This document shows, one piece after another, positions 46,712-57,701 of a stretch of DNA of 64,000 nt. The notes beneath the pieces are model-generated. The model was not told the DNA's origin, did not search any database, and worked only from the letters and a program-made list of their open reading frames with translations. Source of the DNA: Arenicellales bacterium (GTDB taxonomy: Bacteria; Pseudomonadota; Gammaproteobacteria; Arenicellales; JAJDZL01); the NCBI GenBank assembly GCA_951813075.1, contig OX638343.1, positions 1,048,149 through 1,112,148 of the forward strand. Direction: 5' to 3'. The stretch's first letter is position 1. Every line of letters begins with the position of its first letter. Made by a program: the position numbers and the translations under genes.

Positions 46712-47911
46712 CTACGAGTCAGTAACCGTATCGAAACTGATCTCGTTAAGAATTTCATCGTAGTGCTCGTTGAGCAGTGGCGGACGTCTTCGAATCGGTA
46801 AATTTCGACCTGAAATCATCACCGGATGAGCAAATGTCTGGGTTGATCCTGCATTGGGAAGTTCCAAAGGTTGAACCCATCCCTGATCCAATACCTGAGA
46901 GTCCCGCAGCACCTCACCATAGTTGTTGATTGGCGCAGACGGCACACCCGCATCCTTGAAGCGCTTGTACCATGTATCAGCGGAGTCGGATGAAAATTGC
47001 TCCTCGAGAATTTCCGTCAGAGCGGCTTGATTTGTTGCTCTTTCAGCGGTAGTCGTGAATCGTGAATCATCGACCAAGTCAGGACGGCCTATGACACTAC
47101 AGACTATTTCATAGAGTTTTTGATTACCTGCGGCTATCACAAAGTAGCCGTCTGAAGCTTTAAATGCCTGATATGGCGCATTTCGGGGATGTCGAGAACC
47201 CAACCGCTTAGGGTTGTTTCCGGTTCCAAAATACTCACTCACCTGCAGTGGCGCGATACCGAGACTGCAACCCAGCATTGAAGCATCAATATGAACCCCC
47301 TTTCCGGTAGAGCGCCGTTCGAATAAGGCCGAAGAGATATGGAATGCAGCATAAAGACCAGTTGCAAAATCACTTAGCGGAACTCCGCACTTGACCGGCG
47401 GCTCCCCCTCTTCCCCGGTGACGCTCATGATGCCAGATATACCCTGCATGGTTACATCAAACGCACCTTCCTGTGATCGCGGACCGGTTTGACCAAATGC
47501 TGAGATGGAACAGTAAATCAAAGCGGGGTTCAAATCGGCAATTGACGTGTATCCGAGCCCAAGTCGATCCATCACACCAGGTCTATTATTCTCCAATAAA
47601 ACATCCGCCTGAGCAACGAGTTGTAAAGCGATATCCAAGTGCTCTTTTGTTTTCAGATTCAACGCTATCGAGCGTTTATTGCGATTTAGCGATGAGAAAT
47701 TTTCACTGAATCCGTCTGTGATTGGCGGCCACTGCCGCATCGCATCACCGGATGGTGGTTCGATCTTGACGACATCAGCTCCCATATCGCCCAACAGCAT
47801 TCCACAAAAAGGACCGGCTGCAATTTGACAGAATTCTAAAACTCTGATTCCAGAAAGAGCAAGTTCGACTCCATTTTCAGAGTAAGCGCGGCTGGTGGAG
47901 AAAGAAGACAT
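46712..47911 (-). CDS. Class III (CaiB/BaiF-family) CoA-transferase
   Basis: 399 residues. LSGIRVLEFCQIAAGPFCGMLLGDMGADVVKIEPPSGDAMRQWPP is the family's opening. FDVTMQGISGIMSVTGEEGEPPVK holds the catalytic Asp, and KGVHIDASMLG is also typical. It exchanges CoA between carboxylic acids; the acids cannot be named. It stands alone, about 90 bases upstream of queG on the same strand. Confidence 0.9.
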   Translation of the reverse strand: MSSFSTSRAYSENGVELALSGIRVLEFCQIAAGPFCGMLLGDMGADVVKIEPPSGDAMRQWPPITDGFSENFSSLNRNKRSIALNLKTKEHLDIALQLVAQADVLLENNRPGVMDRLGLGYTSIADLNPALIYCSISAFGQTGPRSQEGAFDVTMQGISGIMSVTGEEGEPPVKCGVPLSDFATGLYAAFHISSALFERRSTGKGVHIDASMLGCSLGIAPLQVSEYFGTGNNPKRLGSRHPRNAPYQAFKASDGYFVIAAGNQKLYEIVCSVIGRPDLVDDSRFTTTAERATNQAALTEILEEQFSSDSADTWYKRFKDAGVPSAPINNYGEVLRDSQVLDQGWVQPLELPNAGSTQTFAHPVMISGRNLPIRRRPPLLNEHYDEILNEISFDTVTDS

Positions 47912-48648
47912 TCGCTAGATTCAATCCATTCAATCAAATAAAGTCGCGACTATGGAACAGCAAGCAGAATTTTCAAGAAGCAGCGCATAATTTACTTTGA
48001 ACTTCCAGCAAAGTGGTACCGACACGGTGGTTTACCGCGCCGAAACCTAATATTGAATTATGACAGATATTCTTACAGCGACTGAAGTGCGCACAGGTAT
48101 TTGACTTCATAGGTATCTCCGTAAGTGATATGCTCGCTGCGGATTTTGGACGTATCAATAAAATATTCCCACAAAACGTTTACTATCGGAACAATAACAT
48201 CATCCGGAAGCTCCCATTCATCACGCCTTCATTCTCGATCAGATGCTTCAATTATGGCGGTCAATAGCCTTGTAGTCAGTTACAACGTTATCGTTCGCTG
48301 AAATTGCACAATGTTTGATCACTGCTTGCAGATCGCGGGCCTATTGAAACCGCGTGCATGGCAGTATTTCCCGTACCCAACCCCATTGAAATTTCGCTGG
48401 ATGGTTTTTTCCACTCGCCCATTAACGGCACTGGTAACAAGTGCCTGAACAACTTTTCTCCCGGGCGATTTTTTATCTGTGGCACCTATCACTGTTTATT
48501 ATATAGGCACTGTATAATCCTCCGAATTATCAGTTTTTACATTCAGATTTAGACAACTAAATTTTCCGGCGAATGTGCTGAGTGCTGACGAATAATCTTG
48601 ACGGATTTCATAATCTTGATGGATTTCACTAGCCAACGTGGTGCAGCT
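47912..48648. other. Intergenic region with a possible gene relic
   Basis: On the minus strand about 48071-48220 reads RRDEWELPDDVIVPIVNVLWEYFIDTSKI-type coding-like sequence with a stop at both ends. It has no start and I do not recognise it. The rest shows no gene. The divergent promoters of the CoA-transferase and the AhpD-like gene must be here. Confidence 0.4.
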
Positions 48649-49203
48649 ATGGCAAGAGTACGAAATATTGAAATAGATGAAGTCGCGGATGATTTAAAAC
48701 CAATCTATTCCAAATTTGTTGATGACTACGGCCCGTTTCTCAACCAGGTCAGAGTCTTTGCGCATCGTCCTCCCGCTCTCAAACACATCATGGGCATGTT
48801 ACTTGAATTCGCTGACGAAACTTTGTTACCAAAACGGTACCTTGAAATAGCATTGGTTGTTGTTTCTAAATTAAATGAATGCGATTACTGCGTGGTTCAT
48901 CACACTCCAAAACTAATGAGTGAAGGTTTTTCAGAGGAAACCGCGGTACGTATTCTGGAGCCTGAATGCCCCGGTCTTGATGAAGTTGAACGTCTTGTCC
49001 GAGATTATTCAGTAACCGTAACGCGTCACGCCAATAGAGTGACAGATTCGATGTATGCCGGACTTCGCGAGCACTTCAGTGAGGCGCAAATCGTTGAATT
49101 GACTTTGCGTATCGCTCTTTGTGGATTTTTCAATCGATTCAATGATGCACTAGGAATTGATGCAGAAGAAGATGCAATTGAGTTGATGGAAGCATGTGCA
49201 TAA
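48649..49203 (+). CDS. Carboxymuconolactone decarboxylase / AhpD-like protein
   Basis: 184 residues from the ATG at 48649; a TTG at 48598 would add 17 residues of poor quality. KLNECDYCVVHHTPKL near 87-102 has the CxxC...H active site of AhpD-type proteins (peroxidase or disulfide reductase role) in an all-helical domain. It is 45 bases upstream of a ferredoxin-type reductase, so the two may act together in an oxidative pathway. Confidence 0.82.
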   Translation: MARVRNIEIDEVADDLKPIYSKFVDDYGPFLNQVRVFAHRPPALKHIMGMLLEFADETLLPKRYLEIALVVVSKLNECDYCVVHHTPKLMSEGFSEETAVRILEPECPGLDEVERLVRDYSVTVTRHANRVTDSMYAGLREHFSEAQIVELTLRIALCGFFNRFNDALGIDAEEDAIELMEACA

Positions 49204-49248
49204 CGGATCTCTCTTTTTCTCCATCATTTGAAAATCTGAATTTCCTCT

Positions 49249-50223
49249 ATGTCAGCACTAAAAAAGTTTAAGGTTCAGGTCGATTCGATCAAATCTGAAA
49301 CCGAAGACATACTCAGTTATGTACTAGTGGATCCGAAAGGCAGCGAGTTACCTGAATTTGCAGCTGGAGCACATATCGACTTGCACTTGGACAATGGACT
49401 CATTCGTCAGTATTCGCTTTGCGGACCCACTTGGGAACGACAATCCTATTTGATTGGAGTGTTGCTGGAACATCCCGGGACAGGAGGTTCGCAATTTATT
49501 CATAACAATGTAAAGGTGGGCGATGCTTTGGAAATCTCCGAGCCCAAGCATTTGTTCAAGTTGAATCCGAACGCCCAAAGACATTTGTTGATTGCAGGCG
49601 GAATCGGTGTCGCACCAATATTAGCCATGGCACACACTTTGGAACAATCTGAAGCGGACTATGTCTTTCATTACTGCACAAGATCTCCCAAAGAGACCGC
49701 ATTTTTAGACGAAGTTACAGGATTGGTCAAACAAGGCGGCCTTCATCTGCATTTTGATGGTGGTAATCCGAAAAACGGATTGGACCTGAAAGCGACTCTT
49801 CGTGATTATTCAGAAGGTACACATCTTTATTACTGCGGGCCTGTGGGCATGATGAACGCAATTGCAGATGCTTGCAGTCACTGGCCAAACGGCACAGTTC
49901 ACTATGAACTTTTCTCAACCGAAGGAATCACGTCAACCAAAACCGAACATATCGGTGAGGATGACGAATTTCAGATCAGAATCTCGAGTACCGATGCGGT
50001 TTACTCGGTTCCTTCGTACAAAACTATCGTCGATGTTCTAAGAGAGAACGGCTTTGACATTGACACTTCATGTGAAGATGGATTCTGCGGTACCTGCCTG
50101 ACCCGTTTTTTGGACGGCGAACCCGACCATAGAGACGAGATTCTTGACGACGAAGATCACGAGGAATTTGTGCTGATTTGCTGTTCAAGATCACTTACGC
50201 CAGAGCTAGTTCTTGATCTTTAG
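49249..50223 (+). CDS. PDR/VanB-family oxidoreductase (flavin, NAD(P)H and 2Fe-2S domains)
   Basis: 324 residues. RQYSLCGP near 63-70 binds the flavin, LLIAGGIGVAPILAMAH and YYCGPVGMM bind NAD(P)H, and CEDGFCGTC plus a later Cys (LICCSRS) hold a plant-type [2Fe-2S] cluster. Such proteins pass electrons to an oxygenase or demethylase such as VanA. No oxygenase gene is next to it. Confidence 0.92.
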   Translation: MSALKKFKVQVDSIKSETEDILSYVLVDPKGSELPEFAAGAHIDLHLDNGLIRQYSLCGPTWERQSYLIGVLLEHPGTGGSQFIHNNVKVGDALEISEPKHLFKLNPNAQRHLLIAGGIGVAPILAMAHTLEQSEADYVFHYCTRSPKETAFLDEVTGLVKQGGLHLHFDGGNPKNGLDLKATLRDYSEGTHLYYCGPVGMMNAIADACSHWPNGTVHYELFSTEGITSTKTEHIGEDDEFQIRISSTDAVYSVPSYKTIVDVLRENGFDIDTSCEDGFCGTCLTRFLDGEPDHRDEILDDEDHEEFVLICCSRSLTPELVLDL

Positions 50224-50412
50224 TTCTATTCAGCTGGATCAGTCCGCCTGAATCTTCGCACATGGTCCGACATGCCGAATCGGTGAACGTTCATTGTGGT
50301 CGCGCAGTTCACGGCATCCACTCATCGCTCCACCTACAATCGTCAGAAAGTGATATGCCCGAAACTATAATGCTATGACGATCAAACTGATGACAAGTGG
50401 AAGGAAACGATC

Positions 50413-51294
50413 ATGAATCAACGCAGAACTCCGGACGAAACCCGGCAAGTCACCGTCGACGGATTCAAGGTTGTAACATACAGTTACGGAGAGGGAGATC
50501 ACGTTCTCTTCCTGCTGAATGGAGGGCCTGGGCTTCCTTGCGACTATCTCCGGGATCCGCATATTCCACTCGCAGACGAAGGTTATCGAATCGTAGCATT
50601 CGACCAGTTGGGCTGCGGTAACTCAGATCGGCCTGATGACCCCGCACTGTGGGATATCAGTCGATATGTAGAAGAGGTAGAGACAGTACGAGAAGCCCTG
50701 GGGCTGAAAAATGTGCATTTGCTTGGCCAGTCGTGGGGCGGTTGGCTGAGTATTGAATATGCTCTGACCTATCCTCGGGAAGTCCGCTCTCTGATCCTCG
50801 CGAATACCTGCGGTGATCTGCCGCACCTGACAACCGAACTGAATCGGATGCGCAATGCACTAGGAAGCGAGACCGTTGCGATGATGCTTCACCATGAATC
50901 TTTGGGGAACTTCGACCATCCAGAATATCAGGCAGCGATCACCATCCTAAACTACAGACATGTTTGTCGATTGAAAGAGTGGCCAGATTCTCTTCTCGCT
51001 TCGGTTACGGACTGGAATATGGGACCGTACGGTACCATGCAGGGGCCGAACGAATTTCTCTACATTGGAAATCTTAAAGACTGGAATAGGATTCCAGACA
51101 TGCCCAAGCTGGCAATGCCAACGCTGATCATTACAGGGACTCACGATGAAATAGGTCCCGCTTGCGCCATCCGAATGGACAACGCTTTGCCAAATTCTGA
51201 AGTGGTGGTTCTCCCCAATAGCTCACACGTTCCATTCTATGAGGAACCGGATGCTTATTTTGCAGCACTCAGAGATTTCTTGAGCCAGCACTAA
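50413..51294 (+). CDS. Alpha/beta hydrolase, proline-iminopeptidase-like (S33)
   Basis: 293 residues. LLNGGPGLPCDYL is the HGGPG-like oxyanion motif, LGQSWGGWL the nucleophile elbow (Ser near 112), ITGTHDEIGP carries the Asp, and NSSHVPFYEEP the His. An amide or ester hydrolase of the prolyl aminopeptidase group. A 36-base gap leads to the alcohol dehydrogenase gene, so they may be co-transcribed. Confidence 0.9.
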   Translation: MNQRRTPDETRQVTVDGFKVVTYSYGEGDHVLFLLNGGPGLPCDYLRDPHIPLADEGYRIVAFDQLGCGNSDRPDDPALWDISRYVEEVETVREALGLKNVHLLGQSWGGWLSIEYALTYPREVRSLILANTCGDLPHLTTELNRMRNALGSETVAMMLHHESLGNFDHPEYQAAITILNYRHVCRLKEWPDSLLASVTDWNMGPYGTMQGPNEFLYIGNLKDWNRIPDMPKLAMPTLIITGTHDEIGPACAIRMDNALPNSEVVVLPNSSHVPFYEEPDAYFAALRDFLSQH

Positions 51295-51329
51295 GATTGA
51301 TTCTATTCACTAATCAAAAGATTTGACCC

Positions 51330-52421
51330 ATGGCCAATTGGATGAAAGCAGCGGTTAGCTACGGTTTCGGAAAACCACTGGTAATTGATGAGATCGTCAT
51401 CGACGATCCCAGGGAGAATGAAGTAAAAATCAAGGTAACTGCATGTGCGATCTGCCACAGTGACATTATGTATATGGATGGAGCCTGGGGAGGCAGGCTA
51501 CCGACTGTCTATGGTCATGAGGCATCAGGTATAGTCGATTCATGTGGCGATGGGGTGACCAAAGTGAAGCCAGGAGACAAGGTGATTGTTTCCCTGGTAC
51601 GTCATTGTGGCAATTGTTTTTTCTGCGAACACCACCAACACAACCTCTGCGAACACCAATTTCAGACGGATGAACCGCGACGTTTGCAGGCAAGCAATGG
51701 AATGGATGTTCACAGAGGACTCAGAACCGGCTGTTTTGCAGAATATGCGATCGTTCATCAGTCACAGGTCGTTGCAATTCCGAATGAAATGGACTATGCC
51801 AGCGCTTCGCTACTGGCGTGCGGGGTCATTACTGGATTTGGCGCGGTGGTAAACATTGCGGCAGTCGAACCGGATTCTCATGTCGTAGTGATTGGTGCAG
51901 GGGGTGTCGGTATCAACTGCATTCAAGCCGCTCGCATTGCATCCGCGTCTTCCATCACAGCGATTGACATAAATTCGGATCGTCTCACCACTGCCAAATT
52001 ATTCGGAGCGACCGATACCGTCAATTCCACTGACTCTGACCCGGCAGACTCTATCCGGGAACTCACCGACAATCGTGGTGCGGACTATGTGTTTGTCTCA
52101 ACTGGCCAGCCAGAAGCGACGGCCGGTGTTTTTCGTTTCCTGCGACGAGGCGGTACGCTCGTACTGGTTGGCATGCCGCCAGACGGTGCTGAGTTTTCCA
52201 TGGAGTCGGTCGAATTCATCGACGCAAATCAGTCGATTCTCGGTTGCAAGATGGGTAACCCGGATCTCGAATCTGACATTCCCAAGCTGATCGGATTGTA
52301 TGATTCGGGTGACTTGGAACTGGATGCACTGGTTACAGGGAGATTTTCACTTGAAAACATCAACGATGCGATCGAATCGACCCGCCGGGGAATCGGAATC
52401 CGCAATGTCGTGATGATTTGA
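51330..52421 (+). CDS. Zinc-dependent alcohol dehydrogenase (MDR family)
   Basis: 363 residues. ACAICHSDIMYMDG and YGHEASG supply the catalytic zinc ligands, CGNCFFCEHHQHNLC the structural zinc site, and VVIGAGGVGINCIQAAR the NAD(P) site. It oxidises or reduces an alcohol/aldehyde pair of unknown identity. Its stop directly abuts the stop of the convergent glmM with no spacer. Confidence 0.92.
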   Translation: MANWMKAAVSYGFGKPLVIDEIVIDDPRENEVKIKVTACAICHSDIMYMDGAWGGRLPTVYGHEASGIVDSCGDGVTKVKPGDKVIVSLVRHCGNCFFCEHHQHNLCEHQFQTDEPRRLQASNGMDVHRGLRTGCFAEYAIVHQSQVVAIPNEMDYASASLLACGVITGFGAVVNIAAVEPDSHVVVIGAGGVGINCIQAARIASASSITAIDINSDRLTTAKLFGATDTVNSTDSDPADSIRELTDNRGADYVFVSTGQPEATAGVFRFLRRGGTLVLVGMPPDGAEFSMESVEFIDANQSILGCKMGNPDLESDIPKLIGLYDSGDLELDALVTGRFSLENINDAIESTRRGIGIRNVVMI

Positions 52422-53792
52422 CTACGCTGTCGTGGCGGCTGCAAACTTGGATTCTTGATCGACGACATCCGATAATTGATCCGCTATCTGACTGATTTGA
52501 TCAATGTCATAGCCTTCGACCAGAATTCGAATAGCCGGTTCGGTTCCCGACGCGCGCAACAAAATCCGACCTTGCGTGCTGAGTTCGTTCCTGGCTACAT
52601 CAACTGCCTCAAATGTCTTGGGCCAAACACTGGCTTCAATCCCTTTGATGGGGGAACTCTGGTTTCTCAGATAAACATTTCTGGTCACTTTTGGGACGAG
52701 TTTCAGTTCCTGTGCGAGTTCTTTCAGTGTCTTGCCCGAATTGACCACTTCCGCAAGCACTTCCAGAGCCGCAATCAATCCATCCCCAGGGATTCCTGCT
52801 TCACCGTTTAGTATGTGACCACATTCCTCACCACCCAAATTCCATTTCAGCTCTCCCAAACGCTGCGAAATGAATCGATCTCCAACGTCCACACACTCAA
52901 ACGGAATTTCATTTGCTTGCAGAGTATCTCTCAGACCCATGTTACTGAGATGGGTTCCAACTACGCCACCGCGTAACAGTCCCTTTCGCTTCCTTGCAAT
53001 TGCAATAATGAATAATATCTGATCACCGTTGATCAGGTTACCCGCCGCATCAACCATGACAACCCGATCACCATCACCGTCCAGTGCAATACCAATATCG
53101 GCATGATGCTCCAGTGTAAGTTTCCGAATGTTCCCGGGACTGGTGGAGCCACAATCTAGATTGATATTGAATCCACTCGGTGTGTCCGCTACAGATACGA
53201 CATCTGCGCCGAGTTGGGACAACAACATAGGACCAATCTTGTAACTTGCTCCATTTGCACAGTCTATAACGATTCGTACTCCATCCAGTCGGCTAGGAGC
53301 GTTGGCGGATAGGTAGTGGACATATTGGTCGACAGGATCGTCAATTCGACGAGCTTTGCCAAGTTTATGGGCGTCAACCACTCGAATCGGACTGTTCATT
53401 CTAGCCTCAATTTTTCGTTCGATCGAGGCAGGAATTTTCAATCCGTTGGACAGGAAAACCTTCATTCCATTGTCTTGTACAGGATTGTGTGATGCGCTGA
53501 TGACAACACCGGCGGTTGCTCGGGTCACTCGGCTGAAATAAGAGACTGCAGGTGTGGATACCGGACCCAACAACGCAATATCAACACCCGCGGACAGCAA
53601 ACCGCTTGTAAGTGCTGATTCGAGTACGTAACCAGATACGCGGGTATCCTTACCAACGATGACTTCACAACGGTCGTCGGTCTGCTCCTGTAATACGGAG
53701 CCAAGCGCCCATCCAAGCTTCAATACCGTCTGGGGTGTGATGGGTTCACTACCGAACTTGCCGCGAACACCATCAGTACCAAAGAGTCTCAT
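52422..53792 (-). CDS. glmM: Phosphoglucosamine mutase
   Basis: 456 residues. FGTDGVRGKFG opens the protein, ISASHNPVQDNG holds the phosphorylated Ser, DGDGDRVVMVDAAG binds Mg2+, and GGEECGHI and RASGTEPAIRILVEG complete the four domains. It converts glucosamine-6-P to glucosamine-1-P for UDP-GlcNAc. It lies 79 bases after ftsH; folP, which often lies between them, is absent. Confidence 0.96.
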   Translation of the reverse strand: MRLFGTDGVRGKFGSEPITPQTVLKLGWALGSVLQEQTDDRCEVIVGKDTRVSGYVLESALTSGLLSAGVDIALLGPVSTPAVSYFSRVTRATAGVVISASHNPVQDNGMKVFLSNGLKIPASIERKIEARMNSPIRVVDAHKLGKARRIDDPVDQYVHYLSANAPSRLDGVRIVIDCANGASYKIGPMLLSQLGADVVSVADTPSGFNINLDCGSTSPGNIRKLTLEHHADIGIALDGDGDRVVMVDAAGNLINGDQILFIIAIARKRKGLLRGGVVGTHLSNMGLRDTLQANEIPFECVDVGDRFISQRLGELKWNLGGEECGHILNGEAGIPGDGLIAALEVLAEVVNSGKTLKELAQELKLVPKVTRNVYLRNQSSPIKGIEASVWPKTFEAVDVARNELSTQGRILLRASGTEPAIRILVEGYDIDQISQIADQLSDVVDQESKFAAATTA

Positions 53793-53871
53793 TGATCACT
53801 CCGGTTAGAGTCACAGTGTCAGGTTAACAATTGAGGCTCGTCAATTGTCATGGGTTGAGAGAAATAGAAAC

Positions 53872-55791
53872 TTACGAAGCTTCTCCGCTTGCGGGGCGAT
53901 CCATTTGAGGTTTGACTACTGGCTTCCTTCGTTTGCCGTTAGTACCGTCGTCGGTTGATGAAGAGGAATCATCCGCTTCAGATGTCGGTGGCTGGGGAGC
54001 GTTCCCGGCCATGATGTCATCAATCTGATCAGATTCCAAGGTTTCCCACTCCATCAGAGCATTCGCCATTACCTCGATCTTGTCCTTGTTAGCCTCAATG
54101 ATAGATCGGGCTCGCTTATATTCCTCGTCGATGATGCGGGTGACTTCCTGATCAACCCGTTCAGCGATCGCATCGCTGAGATTCTGATGTGTGGAGACAT
54201 CACGCCCGAGGAATACCTCAGATTGATTATCGCCATAAACTCGTGTTCCCAACGAATCGCTCATACCCCAACGAGACACCATTTTCTGAGCCAGGTCAGT
54301 TGCCTGTTCAAAGTCATTGGAGGCACCTGTGGTCATCTGATCCATGAAGATTTCCTCGGCGATCCGGCCGCCCATCAGTACGGCAATTCTCGCAAGCAGA
54401 TACTCTCGATTGTGGCTGTATCGATCTTCTTCCGGCAATTGCATGGTGACACCGAGCGCTCTACCCCGCGGTATGATCGTAACCTTGTGAACGGGGTCGG
54501 TATGTTCGAGTACCTTGGCAACGACTGTATGCCCTGATTCGTGATATGCGGTGTTCCAGCGCTCCTCCTCCGGCATTACGATTGAACGTCGTTCGGCTCC
54601 CATCAACACCTTGTCTTTCGCCATTTCAAACTGTTCCATTGTTACAGTTTTCAGATTAGCTCTAGCTGCAAACAATGCAGCCTCATTGACAAGATTTGCA
54701 AGATCGGCGCCCGAAAAGCCCGGAGTTCCTCTAGCGATAATACTTGAAACGACATCTTTACCGACGCGCACCTTTTTCATGTGCACATTCAATATCTGCT
54801 CGCGTCCGCGAATATCGGGGAGTGGTACATGTACCTGCCGGTCAAAGCGACCGGGCCTTAGCAGTGCCGGGTCGAGCACATCAGGTCGGTTGGTTGCCGC
54901 TATTACGATAACGCCATCGCTGCCTTCGAAACCATCCATCTCGACCAGTAGCTGATTCAGGGTTTGTTCACGCTCATCGTGACCGCCACCCAGTCCAGCC
55001 CCACGCTGTCGACCAACGGCATCAATCTCATCAATGAAAATGATGCAAGGTGCATTCTTCTTGCCCTGTTCGAACATATCGCGCACACGCGACGCACCGA
55101 CTCCGACAAACATCTCAACAAAATCCGATCCGGATATCGAAAAGAAAGGTACCTTCGCCTCTCCCGCAATCGCCTTCGCCAGCAACGTCTTACCCGTTCC
55201 CGGATTCCCAGTCATCAGAACACCTCGGGGGATACGTCCGCCGAGATTGGTAAACTTGGCAGGTGAACTCAAGAATTCCACAAGTTCGCCAACTTCTTCC
55301 TTGGCCTCCTCGACACCTGCGACATCCTCAAATGTGACACGGTTCTTATCCTCGGTCAGCATGCGTGCCCGACTCTTGCCGAAACTGAGCGCACCTCTGC
55401 CGCCACCGCCTTGCATTTGGCGCATGAAGAAAATCCACAATCCGATAAGTAACAGTAATGGGAACCAGCTGATAAACAATTGCATCAGCAAGGACGGGGA
55501 TTCCTCCTTTTGAGCGACTATCGTCACACCAGCCGAAACCAGATCATCGACGAGTTTGGGGTCATTCGGCGAGTATGTCACAAAAGGTGCACCATTAGAG
55601 AACGTACCGCTGATCGTCCGACCATCAATTACAACTTTGCTCACCCGACCGTTCTTGACATCTGTGAGGAATGTCGAATATTCCAACTCTTTGCGAGATG
55701 TCTCCTCAGACGGTGTGAAATTTTTGAAAATCGCCATCAACACCATCGCGATGACAACCCATAAAATTAGATTTTTCGTTAAATTACCCAA
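53872..55791 (-). CDS. ftsH: ATP-dependent membrane zinc metalloprotease FtsH
   Basis: 639 residues. Two membrane segments (near 5-25 and 105-125) bracket a periplasmic domain. The AAA module has GNPGTGKT (Walker A), [16 protein letters not shown] (Walker B) and the arginine-finger region [16 protein letters not shown] near residue 417 is the zinc site. The C-terminus is Ser/Asp/Pro-rich. It degrades membrane and regulatory proteins at the inner membrane. Confidence 0.97.
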   Translation of the reverse strand: MGNLTKNLILWVVIAMVLMAIFKNFTPSEETSRKELEYSTFLTDVKNGRVSKVVIDGRTISGTFSNGAPFVTYSPNDPKLVDDLVSAGVTIVAQKEESPSLLMQLFISWFPLLLLIGLWIFFMRQMQGGGGRGALSFGKSRARMLTEDKNRVTFEDVAGVEEAKEEVGELVEFLSSPAKFTNLGGRIPRGVLMTGNPGTGKTLLAKAIAGEAKVPFFSISGSDFVEMFVGVGASRVRDMFEQGKKNAPCIIFIDEIDAVGRQRGAGLGGGHDEREQTLNQLLVEMDGFEGSDGVIVIAATNRPDVLDPALLRPGRFDRQVHVPLPDIRGREQILNVHMKKVRVGKDVVSSIIARGTPGFSGADLANLVNEAALFAARANLKTVTMEQFEMAKDKVLMGAERRSIVMPEEERWNTAYHESGHTVVAKVLEHTDPVHKVTIIPRGRALGVTMQLPEEDRYSHNREYLLARIAVLMGGRIAEEIFMDQMTTGASNDFEQATDLAQKMVSRWGMSDSLGTRVYGDNQSEVFLGRDVSTHQNLSDAIAERVDQEVTRIIDEEYKRARSIIEANKDKIEVMANALMEWETLESDQIDDIMAGNAPQPPTSEADDSSSSTDDGTNGKRRKPVVKPQMDRPASGEAS

Positions 55792-55946
55792 ATCTTTTCT
55801 CTTGCTTTCGCTAGTATCGTGATTATTTCAACCCTGTCGACAAGGTAGTGGGGACAACACCGTGAGTTTACAAGCCTCGAATCGACTATTTTCCAGTTTG
55901 GACTTCCAATTTTAGCAAATTTCAAACCTTGTCAATGAATGTTGTT

Positions 55947-57656
55947 TTAAGAACTTACGGAATTCTGTTTATTGACGCGGTGTTGAAACGAGTCACGACG
56001 AAAGCTGTACAGCGCTTCCGGGTCGACTGAAACATCAATTACGACTGGACGATCACGACCGATCGCACTGTGAACAGCGTCGCCGATTTCCTCAACCCTA
56101 TCGACCCGCAAGCCTACCGCGCCATAGAGTTCCGCTATTTTATCAAAAGGCGGGCTGCTCACATCGGTACCGATATAGCGCTCATCAAAAAAATCACGCT
56201 GGTAGGCTTTTTCGGCGCCCCAACACCGATTATTCATAACAATGGTAATTGTATTGATGCTGTAGTCAACCGCCGTACTCAGTTCTGATAACGTCATACC
56301 GAATCCCCCATCACCCATCAGACTGACGACGGTACGATCCGGCATCGCTAGTTTGACTCCGAGACCACAAGCAAATGAAAATCCGACTAGGCCGAAATCT
56401 AAAGGTGTGAACAAGGAACGAGGCATCCGGTAGTTCATCGCGTCAGTAGCTTGAAGACAGAGCGTTCCCGCATCCAGCGTAAACGCGGTATCTTCCGGTA
56501 ACGTGTCGCGCAGTACCTTGAACAACGCGTTTGCCTGGATCGGATTCACATCCAGTGCGGCATCAGCATCCCGTTTTTCAAGATACGCTAGCCTTTCGGT
56601 CTTCGATAGTTCTGTCCAGTTATCTGCCAGTCTCAGCAGTTTCAATTTTTTCAGGCATTCAGTCAACTGTGTCGCTGTGGTGCTCGCATCTGCCCAGATA
56701 CCGAGTGATATAGGGAAATATCGTCCGATTGCCGAGGCTTCCTGTTCTATCTGGATAATTCTCGCCTGTTGATTAATATTGTCATAGGAATAGAATGTCG
56801 AATTGAATCCTAGCCTTGTACCCAGTGCCAAAATCACGTCCGCTTCCCGCACCAGTCTGGAGGCAACCGGATTACCTCGGGGACCCATCTGACCAATGTT
56901 CAAGCGATGACCAAACGGTACTGCGTCGCCGTGTCCCGGAGAAGTCACAATCGGAGCATTCAACAATTCCGCCAACACCAAGGTAGGTTCGCAGTCACCG
57001 GAGTTTTTGATTCCACCTCCTGCCACAATAACCGGTTTTGCCGCTTCAGCGAGAATTTTCGCAGCTTGCGCGATCTGCTCAGCACCAGCGGCAGCCGCAC
57101 TCTCCGAACGATACTGTTCAGGCAATTGAAAGCAATCGAAGTCAGCAGACTTCGCAAGAATATCTCGAGGAATGTTGAGATGTACTGGCCCCCGTCGCGG
57201 CGTCATCGACACACGAAATGCCTCGCGCATCAATTCTGCTACCCGGGATGTTTGAGTGACCGTCCACGTTTTTTTTGTGATGGGAGCGAATAGAGACTGC
57301 TGGTCGACTTCCTGAAATGCGTCTCGATGAATGTGCTCGCTTGACAATGCACCGGCAATCGAAATCACAGGGGAGTACGCGGCCTTGGCTTGCGCCAGGC
57401 CAGTCACCAGATTGGTGGCACCTGGTCCGTTCTGCCCGGCTACGATCACACCCGGCTTACCAGAGGCTCGGGCATATCCGTCCGCTATATGAACGCCTGT
57501 TCTTTCATCGTGTACGCCGATGTAATCGATTTCCGATGCGTCGTACAATGCATCGAACAATTCCATCGCAGCCGAACCAATCAATCCGAAAACATATTCG
57601 ACAGATTCAGCACGAAGACATTCAATCGCAGCCTGCCCTCCAGTCAATCGTGCCAC
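55947..57656 (-). CDS. Thiamine-diphosphate enzyme, acetolactate-synthase-like
   Basis: 569 residues in the three-domain TPP order. YVFGLIGSAAMELFDAL and GHNGPGATN-like text (AGQNGPGATNLVTGLAQA) lie in the PYR domain, and ETRRGPVHLNIPRDIL-like text in the middle. In the PP domain MGDGGFGMTLSELSTAV to MNN is the TPP/Mg motif. The usual catalytic Glu region reads VHDERTGVHIADGYARASG. Related enzymes include sulfoacetaldehyde acetyltransferase, oxalyl-CoA decarboxylase and benzoylformate decarboxylase, so the substrate is open. First of three accessory genes between ftsH and rlmE. Confidence 0.85.
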   Translation of the reverse strand: MARLTGGQAAIECLRAESVEYVFGLIGSAAMELFDALYDASEIDYIGVHDERTGVHIADGYARASGKPGVIVAGQNGPGATNLVTGLAQAKAAYSPVISIAGALSSEHIHRDAFQEVDQQSLFAPITKKTWTVTQTSRVAELMREAFRVSMTPRRGPVHLNIPRDILAKSADFDCFQLPEQYRSESAAAAGAEQIAQAAKILAEAAKPVIVAGGGIKNSGDCEPTLVLAELLNAPIVTSPGHGDAVPFGHRLNIGQMGPRGNPVASRLVREADVILALGTRLGFNSTFYSYDNINQQARIIQIEQEASAIGRYFPISLGIWADASTTATQLTECLKKLKLLRLADNWTELSKTERLAYLEKRDADAALDVNPIQANALFKVLRDTLPEDTAFTLDAGTLCLQATDAMNYRMPRSLFTPLDFGLVGFSFACGLGVKLAMPDRTVVSLMGDGGFGMTLSELSTAVDYSINTITIVMNNRCWGAEKAYQRDFFDERYIGTDVSSPPFDKIAELYGAVGLRVDRVEEIGDAVHSAIGRDRPVVIDVSVDPEALYSFRRDSFQHRVNKQNSVSS

Positions 57657-57701
57657 AGATTGTTCTCCACGGTGTAAATGATTTGTTCCACCGTCGCCAC
57701 G